Source of the DNA: Marivirga tractuosa DSM 4126
GTDB taxonomy: Bacteria; Bacteroidota; Bacteroidia; Cytophagales; Cyclobacteriaceae
DNA length: 64,000 nucleotides
Assembly: GCF_000183425.1 (NCBI RefSeq)
Contig: NC_014759.1
Span: 3,007,001 to 3,071,000 of the forward strand
Direction: 5' to 3'
Positions 1-8,104 of the stretch are shown piece after piece. How positions within the stretch are numbered: the stretch's first letter is position 1; each line of letters begins with the position of its first letter. The position numbers and the translations under genes are program-made. Under the pieces are notes generated by a model. It was not told the origin of the DNA, did no database searches, and was given only the letters and a program-made list of their open reading frames with translations.

Positions 1-145
1 TCATTTGATTTCTATAGTTGGCTTTAGAAATAAGATTGTGATTCTCAGCAATTGGATATGGAACTATTTCACTTATGACAGAGGAACGCGTTTAATAATC
101 CGCCCGTTCGTCCCTAAAATAAAAAGCCAGAAAGATAAAACTTAA
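1..145 (+). CDS. ndh: type II NADH dehydrogenase (NDH-2), 3' end only
   Basis: An open frame runs in from the left edge (first full codon at base 2) and stops at TAA 143-145, giving about 47 residues. It includes GFRNKIVILSNWIWNYFTYD followed by RGTRLIIRPF. This is the characteristic C-terminal membrane-binding tail of Bacteroidota NAD(P)/FAD-dependent NDH-2 enzymes, which pass electrons from NADH to quinone at the inner membrane without pumping protons. The FAD and NAD domains lie outside the window. The assignment rests on recalled family resemblance of the tail only. Confidence 0.75.
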   Translation, partial: HLISIVGFRNKIVILSNWIWNYFTYDRGTRLIIRPFVPKIKSQKDKT

Positions 146-244
146 TACTTTATGATTTGATAGACGGTTTCTTAAATCTATAAAAAGAAGCTTATTTTGT
201 ACTAAGTAAAAAATGAATTATCCATTTTTTGAGCTTATAATATA

Positions 245-1279
245 ATGAATAAAAAGTTACTGTATTGGACACTTCAAATTGTTGGTTGGTCTGCCTATGG
301 CTTACTCAATATTTTTTTAGCATACTTTGGAGAAAATCTTTCTACTCAGCAAATAATTGTCCAGCTCATTCTTGTCCCTTTTTATATTTGCCTCACCCAT
401 ATTTATAGAAACTTTATTATTAGAAACGGTTGGCTGAAAATAATTATTCAAAAACTCGTAGTTAGAGTAATCATTGCATGCTTTATTCTCAGCATTATTA
501 ATTACGGGTTTTTATTTGGGCTGTCATCATTACTAGGTTTTCTAGACCCTGCTTTTGATCTTAACCCTAGGGTGATTTTTCTAAATATTCTAGCCTATTT
601 GATCTTGTTCTTTCTTTGGTCATTAGTTTACTTCATGTATCACTATGTTGAGAATTATAATCGCTCGCTCAAATTTGATGCAGCGATGAATGAGATTGAA
701 TTGAATAACTTGAAATCACAGCTCAATCCACATTTTATATTTAATGCTTTAAATAGCGTAAGGGCATTGGTGGATGAAGATCCTGCAAAGGCAAAGAATT
801 CTATCACACAATTATCCAACATACTTAGGAACTCTTTAATTTTGGATAAGAAAAGATTGATTAACTTCAATGATGAATTGAATACAGTTATTGACTTTTT
901 GGCATTAGAAAAAATAAGGTATGAGGAGAGGTTAACCACGGAATTTGTAATCCACCCTGAATCTTATAAATATCAAGTTCCTCCTTTAATGATTCAAACT
1001 TTGGTAGAAAACGGCATCAAACACGGTATTTCGAATCTAACGTCTGGAGGAAAGCTTTCTATAGAAACGCAGCTGGATGATAAAAAATGTTTGAAGATCT
1101 CCATTAGAAATTCAGGCAATTTTAAATTGGATAAAAGAAGAAAGCATAAAGGTTTTGGAATTGAGAATACAAAACAGCGATTAAAGTTAATCTTTGAAAA
1201 AGAGGCTTCGTTTAGTATAAAAAATGAACAAGAAGGTGTAGTTTTAACCACTGTTAAAATTCCTCAGATCAGTTATTGA
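245..1279 (+). CDS. LytS/YehU-type membrane sensor histidine kinase
   Basis: The 344-residue protein has about four hydrophobic membrane segments in its first 140 residues. A short linker leads to a His_kinase (PF06580) domain with the signature NLKSQLNPHFIFNALNSV and phospho-acceptor H163. A C-terminal HATPase follows, with an N box near LMIQTLVENGIKHGI and a G box near GFGIENTKQRL. There is no separate periplasmic sensor domain, so the membrane block is probably the sensor. The LytTR regulator starts 18 bp downstream, so the two form an obvious two-component pair. The signal is not deducible from sequence. Confidence 0.9.
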   Translation: MNKKLLYWTLQIVGWSAYGLLNIFLAYFGENLSTQQIIVQLILVPFYICLTHIYRNFIIRNGWLKIIIQKLVVRVIIACFILSIINYGFLFGLSSLLGFLDPAFDLNPRVIFLNILAYLILFFLWSLVYFMYHYVENYNRSLKFDAAMNEIELNNLKSQLNPHFIFNALNSVRALVDEDPAKAKNSITQLSNILRNSLILDKKRLINFNDELNTVIDFLALEKIRYEERLTTEFVIHPESYKYQVPPLMIQTLVENGIKHGISNLTSGGKLSIETQLDDKKCLKISIRNSGNFKLDKRRKHKGFGIENTKQRLKLIFEKEASFSIKNEQEGVVLTTVKIPQISY

Positions 1280-1297
1280 AAATTTTAATTTAAGAAT

Positions 1298-2017
1298 ATG
1301 AAGGTATTAATTATTGATGATGAAAGGTTGGCTCGGAAGGAATTGAGCAATTTGTTAGCAGAATATAAGGATATTGAAATATTAGGTGAAGCAGCCAATG
1401 CAGACGAAGCAGAAGAAATGATTGACAAGCTGAGTCCAGATCTTATATTTTTAGATATTCAAATGCCAGGAAGAACGGGTTTTGAGCTATTGGAAACTTT
1501 AGAAAAGACTCCAAAGGTTATATTTACTACTGCCTATGATGAATATGCCTTAAAAGCTTTTGAATTCAATGCGTTGGATTATCTCTTAAAACCAATAGAA
1601 CCCAAAAGATTAACAGAGTCCATCAATAAAATCAGGCAAGAGGTAGCGACTAAAAATGAACAAAACAAAAACAGCAGTCAGCTTACGGTTAATGATCAGG
1701 TATTTGTTAAGGATGGCGATAATTGCTGGTTCGTAAAATTGAAGGATGTCCGCTTATTTGAATCAGACGGCAATTATATCAAAGTATATTTTGATAAAAA
1801 CAAGCCCATGATTCATAAGTCATTAAATGCTTTGGATGAAAAATTAGACAATAAGCATTTTTTCAGAGTGAGCCGAAAGCATATTATCAACTTGGAGTGG
1901 ATAGATGAAATTGAAACTTGGTTTAATGGCGGCTTAATGGTTAAATTAAAAGGCGGTGATAAGGTAGAAGTAAGCCGTAGACAAGCCACTAAATTTAAAG
2001 ATTTGATGAGTCTTTAA
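1298..2017 (+). CDS. LytTR-family response regulator
   Basis: The 239-residue protein has a receiver domain at about 1-120, with the acidic pair in IIDDE, phospho-acceptor D53 in IFLDIQMPGR and the conserved lysine in LLKPIEP. The C-terminal LytTR DNA-binding domain covers about 135-239 (DGNYIKVYF, FFRVSRKHIINL, VEVSRR). It is the cognate regulator of the LytS-type kinase immediately upstream. Targets are unknown. Family members usually bind paired direct repeats upstream of exopolysaccharide, transport or envelope genes. Confidence 0.92.
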   Translation: MKVLIIDDERLARKELSNLLAEYKDIEILGEAANADEAEEMIDKLSPDLIFLDIQMPGRTGFELLETLEKTPKVIFTTAYDEYALKAFEFNALDYLLKPIEPKRLTESINKIRQEVATKNEQNKNSSQLTVNDQVFVKDGDNCWFVKLKDVRLFESDGNYIKVYFDKNKPMIHKSLNALDEKLDNKHFFRVSRKHIINLEWIDEIETWFNGGLMVKLKGGDKVEVSRRQATKFKDLMSL

Positions 2018-2031
2018 AGCACGATGTTACC

Positions 2032-2105
2032 ATGGTCGGTGGCTCACCGACCATCTGCTTATGATACTCGCCTTTTCTGCTTCCGGTCGGTGAGCCACCG
2101 ACCGG
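2032..2105 (+). repeat. pair of inverted GC-rich hairpins (REP-like or bidirectional terminator)
   Basis: Two 23-bp near-perfect palindromes sit at 2032-2054 and 2083-2105. Each is a 10-bp stem around a 3-base loop, with core GGTCGGTG-GCT-CACCGACC. The second core (2085-2103) is the exact reverse complement of the first (2034-2052). They lie between convergent genes in an otherwise AT-rich gap, with no poly-T run. The arrangement resembles REP/BIME elements, and a termination or mRNA-stabilising role is also possible. Confidence 0.7.
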
Positions 2106-2168
2106 GGGATAGCTTTGCGGCTTGAGTAAAAATATTTGAGTAACTATTTTTTATTTTCCCTGCAAGAA

Positions 2169-3299
2169 TCAATCCACCAAAAACAAATCAGAAGCCAACT
2201 TATCAGCTAATAGCCTTCCTTTTAAAGTAAGCTTCAAATAATCATCTTCTAAAATGCAAAGCCCGGAGCTTTTCCATTGCTCAATTTGAGGTTTTGCATT
2301 TTTTAGTAAATCATATTGAAGCTCATTTATTAAAAATGAAAGGTTGCAACCAATGGAAGTTCTCAAAGAAGTCATCAAATACTCATTGATACGGTCTTCA
2401 GCGGTAAGCAAATCTAATTCCGCAGGGATTTCATTCGTTTGAATAGCGCTTAAATATTTGGCGTTATTAGAAATGTTGAATTGTCTGTTTTTCCCATCAT
2501 AAGAATGAGCGGCAGGTCCAATTCCTAAATAAGGCTTTTGCTGCCAATAACTACTATTGTGTTTAGAGTGAAAACCTGCTTTTCCAAAATTGGAGACTTC
2601 ATAATGCTCATAATTAGCCTTTCTTAAATATTCAGCTAAATGGTAGAATTGCTCAGAGGCATAATCTTCAGATGCTTCGTTAAGCTTTCCTTTTTGTTTC
2701 CATCTTCCAAAAACAGTATCCGGCTCAATGGTCAAACAGTAAGATGATATGTGAGGAGGTTGAAAATCAACCAATGTTCTTAAATCCTTTTCCCAAGTCT
2801 CATGGCTAGAAATAGGAATCCCATAAATTAAATCCAAACTGAAATTATTGAATTCACTTTCATTAATCCACTCCAAACACTGAAAGGCTTGTTTGCTATT
2901 GTGCGCCCTGTTCATCCACTTTAAAACGTCTTCGTCAAAAGATTGAATGCCCACGCTTAACCGATTAATACCATTTTGGAACAGCTCATCTAATTTCGAT
3001 GACGTGATATCGTCAGGATTAGCTTCAAAAGTAATTTCAGCTTCTGAAGAAATTCTATGATGCTTATTAAGTTTAGTAAAGATGGACTTTAAATGGCCTT
3101 CATTCAAAACAGAGGGTGTTCCTCCACCAAAATAGATGGATTCAACTAGCTCGCCTTTCAGATAATCTTGCTGAAGTTCAATTTCTTTGCAGATTGCTTC
3201 CACCATTTCGTTTTTAATCGCCATATTGGTGGAAAAATGAAAATCACAGTAGAAGCATGCCTGCTTACAAAAGGGAATATGTATGTATATACCTGCCAA
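2169..3299 (-). CDS. hemW: HemW-type radical SAM protein (haem chaperone)
   Basis: The 376-residue protein starts MAGIYIHIPFCKQACFYCDF, placing the radical-SAM cluster cysteines at C11, C15 and C18. FGGGTPS and a HemN-like C-terminal domain follow. The spacing and short N-terminus fit HemW, the haem chaperone often misannotated as coproporphyrinogen oxidase, rather than HemN. The start codon is TTG (3299-3297): no ATG lies upstream in frame, and the family N-terminus matches here. Its first 17 bases overlap the start of the divergent barrel gene. hemD lies nearby and hemH elsewhere in the window. Confidence 0.9.
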   Translation of the reverse strand: MAGIYIHIPFCKQACFYCDFHFSTNMAIKNEMVEAICKEIELQQDYLKGELVESIYFGGGTPSVLNEGHLKSIFTKLNKHHRISSEAEITFEANPDDITSSKLDELFQNGINRLSVGIQSFDEDVLKWMNRAHNSKQAFQCLEWINESEFNNFSLDLIYGIPISSHETWEKDLRTLVDFQPPHISSYCLTIEPDTVFGRWKQKGKLNEASEDYASEQFYHLAEYLRKANYEHYEVSNFGKAGFHSKHNSSYWQQKPYLGIGPAAHSYDGKNRQFNISNNAKYLSAIQTNEIPAELDLLTAEDRINEYLMTSLRTSIGCNLSFLINELQYDLLKNAKPQIEQWKSSGLCILEDDYLKLTLKGRLLADKLASDLFLVD

Positions 3300-4941
3300 A
3301 ACTAATGCAAATCTAATTCGAATTTTACAGAAGTACCTGCTATTGTCTCTTCTATATTTTACAGGCTTGTCAATTTCTTTAGCGCAAAATCCAGTTGATA
3401 GCCTCTCTCAACAGAAAAAACTAATTCAAGATTCCTTAATTAGAGCCGGATATTGGGAAGCTAAGGTAGAAATTGATTCTGAGCGAAATCTCCAAGTACA
3501 AAAAGGGAAAGCTTTTTACTGGAAAATAATTAAAGTCTTTGAAGACAAGTTGCCTACTGAGATTCCCCTTGTCCAAAATTTGGAAGGCAAGATTGCGAAT
3601 CAATTTCTTTTAAATAGAAAGCTAAACGAATTTATAAAGTCAAATTACCATGAAAATGGCTATCCTTTGGCAAAAGCCAATTTGTCAATAGTTGATTTAG
3701 ATAAAAATGAGGTTGTAGCCTCAATTGATATAGAATCACAAAACTTTATCCTCTATGACTCATTAGATATGGAAGGAGACAGCCAGTCAATAAACATAGG
3801 CTATTTAAGCAATCTTTTAGAATTGAATTACAATGAACCTTTTAATATAAAGTCATATTCTAGTATTGCTGATAAAATTACCGAATTAGATTTTCTTAGT
3901 CTTTCGTCTCAACCGGGATTGGCATTTGAAAATAATAAGGCAATCATTCGTTTAACTATTAAGGAAGAGAGTAGTAATCAGTTTGATGCTATAATCGGCC
4001 TGGTGCCCGATGGTTCCCGTACAAATTTAACAGGGCAAGTGGATGCTCGATTGCGGAATCTATTTAAAAGAGGAGTTGGCATGGATGTGTTTTGGCAAAA
4101 GTACTCTGCAAGTTCCCAATTTCTTAATATTAACCTGCAGCAATCTTATGCTTTTAGAAGTCCAATGGGTCTTAATTCTGGCTTTGAGCTTTTGCAAGAA
4201 GACAGTACCTTTTTACAAACAGATTTACAATTTGGGAGTCATTACCCTTTGTGGCGCTCTTTACAAATAGGATTGTCCTATCAAAGGTTGACTAATAATG
4301 TATTAAGAGAATTTTCACAGCAAGAAATTGCAACTTTGAATCCGTTGAGAAGTTCAACAGTCAATGCAGTTTTGGTAGATTTAAAGTGGAAGAGGATTTT
4401 AACTTATCCTCAATTGAAAGATTATGCGTTTGCACAACTTAATTTTAGTTTAGGACAGAAGGAAATCACAAATTTTTCAACTTTGCCCATGTCATGGCAG
4501 AATGTCCCAGAAAGTAGTAATACTTTCAGCGGAGGATTTAAAGTCCATTTGCAAAAAGTACTATGGAAGAGGTTTTTAATCCAGGCGGTTCCGCAATATA
4601 TGGCAGTTCAAAATCCAGCACTAGCTCAGAATGACTTATTGAGATTAGGAGGGCTTCAAAATTTGAGAGGTTTCGATAGAAACTTTTTTTATACTCGATA
4701 TTACGGCTTATTAAATTTGAATTATAGATATTTTTTAGATCAAAAGTCGAGCTTTTTCCTTTTAACTGATGTTGCAAAATTACAATCCAATATTGGGTGG
4801 GTTTATGCAATGGGAGCTGGTTTAGATATTAAAAGTAAGAATGGTTGGTTTAGAATAATATATGCCTTGGGAGAGGAAGCAGGAAATATGCCTGATTTTT
4901 CACAGGGGAAGGTGCATTTTGGTTATATTGCAGTTTTTTAG
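3283..4941 (+). CDS. Omp85/BamA-superfamily outer membrane barrel protein
   Basis: The 552-residue protein has an N-terminal signal peptide ending near SISLAQ (about residue 35). A POTRA-like periplasmic part covers about 35-235, and a strand-rich C-terminal barrel about 235-552. The barrel contains LGGLQNLRGFDRNFF, matching the (V/L)RG(F/Y) lid-loop motif of Omp85 proteins (R462), and ends in Phe as outer-membrane proteins commonly do. It is shorter than BamA or TamA, so it is probably an accessory Omp85 member of unknown substrate. Its start overlaps the divergent hemW by 17 bp. Confidence 0.75.
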   Translation: MYIPAKTNANLIRILQKYLLLSLLYFTGLSISLAQNPVDSLSQQKKLIQDSLIRAGYWEAKVEIDSERNLQVQKGKAFYWKIIKVFEDKLPTEIPLVQNLEGKIANQFLLNRKLNEFIKSNYHENGYPLAKANLSIVDLDKNEVVASIDIESQNFILYDSLDMEGDSQSINIGYLSNLLELNYNEPFNIKSYSSIADKITELDFLSLSSQPGLAFENNKAIIRLTIKEESSNQFDAIIGLVPDGSRTNLTGQVDARLRNLFKRGVGMDVFWQKYSASSQFLNINLQQSYAFRSPMGLNSGFELLQEDSTFLQTDLQFGSHYPLWRSLQIGLSYQRLTNNVLREFSQQEIATLNPLRSSTVNAVLVDLKWKRILTYPQLKDYAFAQLNFSLGQKEITNFSTLPMSWQNVPESSNTFSGGFKVHLQKVLWKRFLIQAVPQYMAVQNPALAQNDLLRLGGLQNLRGFDRNFFYTRYYGLLNLNYRYFLDQKSSFFLLTDVAKLQSNIGWVYAMGAGLDIKSKNGWFRIIYALGEEAGNMPDFSQGKVHFGYIAVF

Positions 4942-4970
4942 ACCACAACAAAATAATACAATAATTATTA

Positions 4971-6059
4971 ATGTATAGGCTAGTATTCTTCTTTTTGCTA
5001 TTTTGTTTCCTTTCTTGCAGCCAACAAAACCCTGAGAAGGATGGAGTTAAGGCAACTTCTGAGAAGGAATTGCGAGTTTGGCACCAAACGGATACTATTT
5101 ACAATTCTGTAAAATGGGCTTCCGATAGTTTAAGGCAAATTAAGCTAAAGGTGGGTTATTCTCATGAATTGCGGCTTGAGGCGAAGTCAGATGCCCCTGT
5201 TTATTTATTTCAAGAAAACAGTTTATTAGCTAAATCATCCGATGGCTTATTAAAATACTCTTTCAAAACAGGAGTTAATAATGAAGACATATTTTTAACA
5301 TTAGATAGAAGTCTTAGAAAATTAAGCTACGGCCTTTACTCTATTAAGTATGAAAATAAAAGCACAGCTTATTCAAGCTTGCAGATTGAGGGAAGGGAGA
5401 AACAATGGATTTCAAATAATATATTAATGATCCTTCTAATTGGGGCATCCATATTTTTGGTCGTTATCAAATTTAACTATGCAAAGCGAACAGGAGATAT
5501 ATTTTCTTTCAATAAAATTTTCACAACGAGGCTGAATGAGGGGGAGCAATCCAGAGTTCGAATAATGGATCAAGATAATATAGTGTTTGCAGGGTTCTAT
5601 ACATTTCTAACAGCTGGGCTAATTTACTTTTTAAGTTTAGGAAAGAATGTTGGCTTTTTGGGGATAGAAGCCAATGGAATAATGGAATATTTGAAAATAT
5701 TAGCAATAGTAGCTGTAGGATTAGCTGCAAAAGTAATATTGATTGCAATTGCTTCTAATTTATTTGGCAATAGCAAAATACCAGCCTTTTATGTTAAGGA
5801 AATGCTTAATATCAATCTTTTTTTTATCGCAATATTATTTTTTAGTTCAATTTTTATATATCTATTTATGGGTGAAATTCCTACCTCTTGGTTAACTATA
5901 GCATTATATGGTGTGCTAAGTTTTTATATAATCAGACTATTATTGCTATATTTTAAAATATTAAAATTAAGCAGTTTCAGTAATCTCTATTTATTTTCTT
6001 ACTTTTGCACCACAGAAATATTCCCATTTTTAATTGGACTAAAATATTTCATGAGATAA
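4971..6059 (+). CDS. DUF4271 polytopic membrane lipoprotein
   Basis: The 362-residue protein opens with a lipoprotein-type signal peptide (FCFLSCSQ, candidate lipid cysteine C16). An extracytoplasmic domain of about 130 residues follows, then six to seven hydrophobic helices from about 150 to the C-terminus. The helical part fits DUF4271, a Bacteroidota family repeatedly found next to uroporphyrinogen-III synthase, as here: hemD starts 25 bp downstream. It may act in haem synthesis or membrane assembly, but no catalytic motif is visible and the function is unknown. Confidence 0.7.
   Translation: MYRLVFFFLLFCFLSCSQQNPEKDGVKATSEKELRVWHQTDTIYNSVKWASDSLRQIKLKVGYSHELRLEAKSDAPVYLFQENSLLAKSSDGLLKYSFKTGVNNEDIFLTLDRSLRKLSYGLYSIKYENKSTAYSSLQIEGREKQWISNNILMILLIGASIFLVVIKFNYAKRTGDIFSFNKIFTTRLNEGEQSRVRIMDQDNIVFAGFYTFLTAGLIYFLSLGKNVGFLGIEANGIMEYLKILAIVAVGLAAKVILIAIASNLFGNSKIPAFYVKEMLNINLFFIAILFFSSIFIYLFMGEIPTSWLTIALYGVLSFYIIRLLLLYFKILKLSSFSNLYLFSYFCTTEIFPFLIGLKYFMR
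6000..6007 (+). promoter_or_regulatory. candidate -7 box (TACTTTTG) for hemD
   Basis: This matches the Bacteroidota -7 consensus TAnnTTTG, 78 bp before hemD and inside the end of the DUF4271 gene. No clear -33 TTG is present at the right spacing. It could give hemD an independent internal promoter. Confidence 0.3.
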
Positions 6060-6084
6060 AACTTTTCAAAGTAGACCTATTAAC

Positions 6085-6864
6085 ATGTCAACATCTGTAA
6101 AAGACCGATTTTATCCGGTAAAAAGTATAATGGTTTCGCAACCTGAACCGGCTGATATTTCTAATTCTCCGTACCATAAATTGGCGGATAAGTACAAAAT
6201 TAAAATTGATTTCAGGCAATTTATCAATGTAGATCCTATAGACTCGAAAGAGTTTAGGAAGCAAAAGATTGATATACTGAAACATACTGCTATTATATTT
6301 ACCAGTAGAAACGCAGTAGATCATTTTTTCAGGATATGCAAGGACAGCAAGATCGAGATGCCACCTGAAATGAAATATTTTTGTATTTCAGAACAAACTG
6401 CGAATTATCTTCAAAAATATATTGTAGTTAGGAAGCGAAAAGTTTTCGTGGGTGAAAGAACCGCACAAGATATTTTAAACGTAATTAAAAAGCACAAGAA
6501 CGAAAAGTACTTGTTTCCGTGTTCCAACATCAGGAAAGATGATATTCCCTCTTTTATGACAAAGAATGGATACAATTTCACTGAAGCTACTATTTACAAA
6601 ACTGTAGCTGCTGATTTATCTGATTTAGAACATATTACTTATGATATATTGGCGTTCTTTAGTCCTTCAGGAATCAATTCATTATTTGTGAATTTCCCTG
6701 AATTCAAACAGAACAAAACAAGAATTGCTGTTTTTGGTCCTACAACTGCTAAAGCAGCAAGAGATGCAGGTTTAATTATTGATATTGAAGCACCATTACC
6801 AAATGCCCCATCTATGACTGGCGCATTGGAACTTTATATTAAAAAAGCTAATGGTCTTAAATAA
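6085..6864 (+). CDS. hemD: uroporphyrinogen-III synthase
   Basis: The 259-residue protein has the bilobal HemD architecture: an N-terminal lobe with IFTSRNAVDHFF, then a central segment (KYLFPCSNIRKDD), then DILAFFSPSGINSLF and IAVFGPTTAKAARDAGL. The enzyme cyclises hydroxymethylbilane to uroporphyrinogen III in the cytoplasm for haem synthesis. Sequence conservation is low in this family, but these three blocks are diagnostic. It follows DUF4271, a recurrent partnership in the phylum, and is closed by a long hairpin before porP. Confidence 0.85.
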   Translation: MSTSVKDRFYPVKSIMVSQPEPADISNSPYHKLADKYKIKIDFRQFINVDPIDSKEFRKQKIDILKHTAIIFTSRNAVDHFFRICKDSKIEMPPEMKYFCISEQTANYLQKYIVVRKRKVFVGERTAQDILNVIKKHKNEKYLFPCSNIRKDDIPSFMTKNGYNFTEATIYKTVAADLSDLEHITYDILAFFSPSGINSLFVNFPEFKQNKTRIAVFGPTTAKAARDAGLIIDIEAPLPNAPSMTGALELYIKKANGLK

Positions 6865-6866
6865 TT

Positions 6867-6896
6867 GAATAATAGGTGTTTAGACACCTATTATTC
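6867..6896 (+). terminator. 13-bp perfect hairpin after hemD
   Basis: The stem GAATAATAGGTGT (6867-6879) pairs perfectly with 6884-6896 around a TTAG loop. It is followed by AT-rich sequence but no real T-run. It probably separates hemD from the porP-gld operon. Confidence 0.6.
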
Positions 6897-6977
6897 TATA
6901 ATAACTTTAAATTTATTACATAATAGCTTGAACAAAAGTTATTTTTATTATATTTATCCTTCTAAAGTGTTGAGGAT

Positions 6978-7934
6978 ATGAAAAAATTAGTACAAATAGT
7001 ATGTGTTTTTCTTTTAATAATTAGCTTTCAAAAGCTGAATGGGCAGGACGTGCAGTTTTCACATTATATGTTCAATAACCTTTTTAACAACCCAGCTTAT
7101 TCTGGTGTTGAAGGGTATACAAAATTAACTGCAATGCACAGAACCCAATGGGCTGGATATGCTCCAACCAATGGTCCAGTTGGCGGGATAAATTCTCAGT
7201 TGGTTTCGTTAACTTCTCCTGTAATGAGGTATAATAGTGGTTTTGGTTTTTATGTTTTGAATGAAAACATCGTAAACCAACTTAACTATATACAAGTACA
7301 AGCCTCTGGTGCTTATCACTTAGGTATTAAAGAGTCAAAAATAAGCATAGGGTTTAGAGGAGGAATTATAACTCAAAATACTAATAAGGATGCTTACGTA
7401 TACATCGATCCAGATCCGGAAATCGAAAATATTCAAGCCACGCAAGTAAGACCCGATTTTTCACTAGGAGTTAATTTTCAGCATAAAGATTTCTACGTAG
7501 GTGCGGCTTTTAATCATTTGATTGAAGCGGAATTTGGATTTGGAGCAGACAGAAATCGAAACCCATACCCTAAAGATCTTTTATTAACTGCGGGTTACAC
7601 ATTTCCTATAAATTACGATGTTAATTTAACGCCAAGCTTTTTAGTAAGAACTACGGAGTTTAGTTCTTACACTTTTGATGTTTCGGCAGTTGCTACTTAT
7701 AAAGAAAAAATTTGGGGCGGGCTTTCATTTAGGCAGCAAGAGGCTGCTATTTTGATGTTGGGCTATAGTTTTCTTAAGGAAAATACTTTAAAATTTGGAT
7801 ATGCGTTTGATTATATCCTTGTAGAACAAAGTGCAAAAAGTGCAACATCACATGAAATTATGGTGAGTTACAGGTTGCCAGCAATATCTACATCGGGAAA
7901 AAAGGTAGTGCGAACGCCAAGATTTAGACATTAA
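6978..7934 (+). CDS. porP: PorP/SprF-family type IX secretion outer membrane protein
   Basis: The 318-residue protein has a signal peptide ending near LNGQDVQFS. The family signature follows at once: FSHYMFNNLFNNPAYSGVEG, then MHRTQWAGY. The rest is a strand-rich barrel (about 90-310) with repeated glycine/aromatic strands. PorP/SprF proteins are outer-membrane barrels of the type IX secretion system that hold or export surface adhesins. Position directly before gldK mirrors the porPKLMN order of Porphyromonas gingivalis, so this is probably the core PorP rather than one of the adhesin-linked SprF copies. Confidence 0.9.
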   Translation: MKKLVQIVCVFLLIISFQKLNGQDVQFSHYMFNNLFNNPAYSGVEGYTKLTAMHRTQWAGYAPTNGPVGGINSQLVSLTSPVMRYNSGFGFYVLNENIVNQLNYIQVQASGAYHLGIKESKISIGFRGGIITQNTNKDAYVYIDPDPEIENIQATQVRPDFSLGVNFQHKDFYVGAAFNHLIEAEFGFGADRNRNPYPKDLLLTAGYTFPINYDVNLTPSFLVRTTEFSSYTFDVSAVATYKEKIWGGLSFRQQEAAILMLGYSFLKENTLKFGYAFDYILVEQSAKSATSHEIMVSYRLPAISTSGKKVVRTPRFRH

Positions 7935-8049
7935 TCGTAAAATGTTTGTTTAATAGATCTTTTTTGTGAAAATTGTGAAGATATTTCTATAAATTATATA
8001 AAATACAATAAAACCTTACAAATTAAGGTTAAATTTAGTAGGTGTAAAA

Positions 8050-8078
8050 AATATATTAGACAATTAATAATATATTAG
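8050..8078 (+). repeat. direct repeat upstream of gldK
   Basis: The 10-mer AATATATTAG occurs at 8050-8059 and 8069-8078, 19 bp start to start (close to two helical turns), inside the 170-bp AT-rich gap before gldK. It may be a regulator site or a chance AT-rich repeat. Nothing else recognisable lies in the gap apart from a weak hairpin. Confidence 0.35.
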
Positions 8079-8104
8079 CGTTTAGTTAGAAACAAATAGG
8101 TGTT

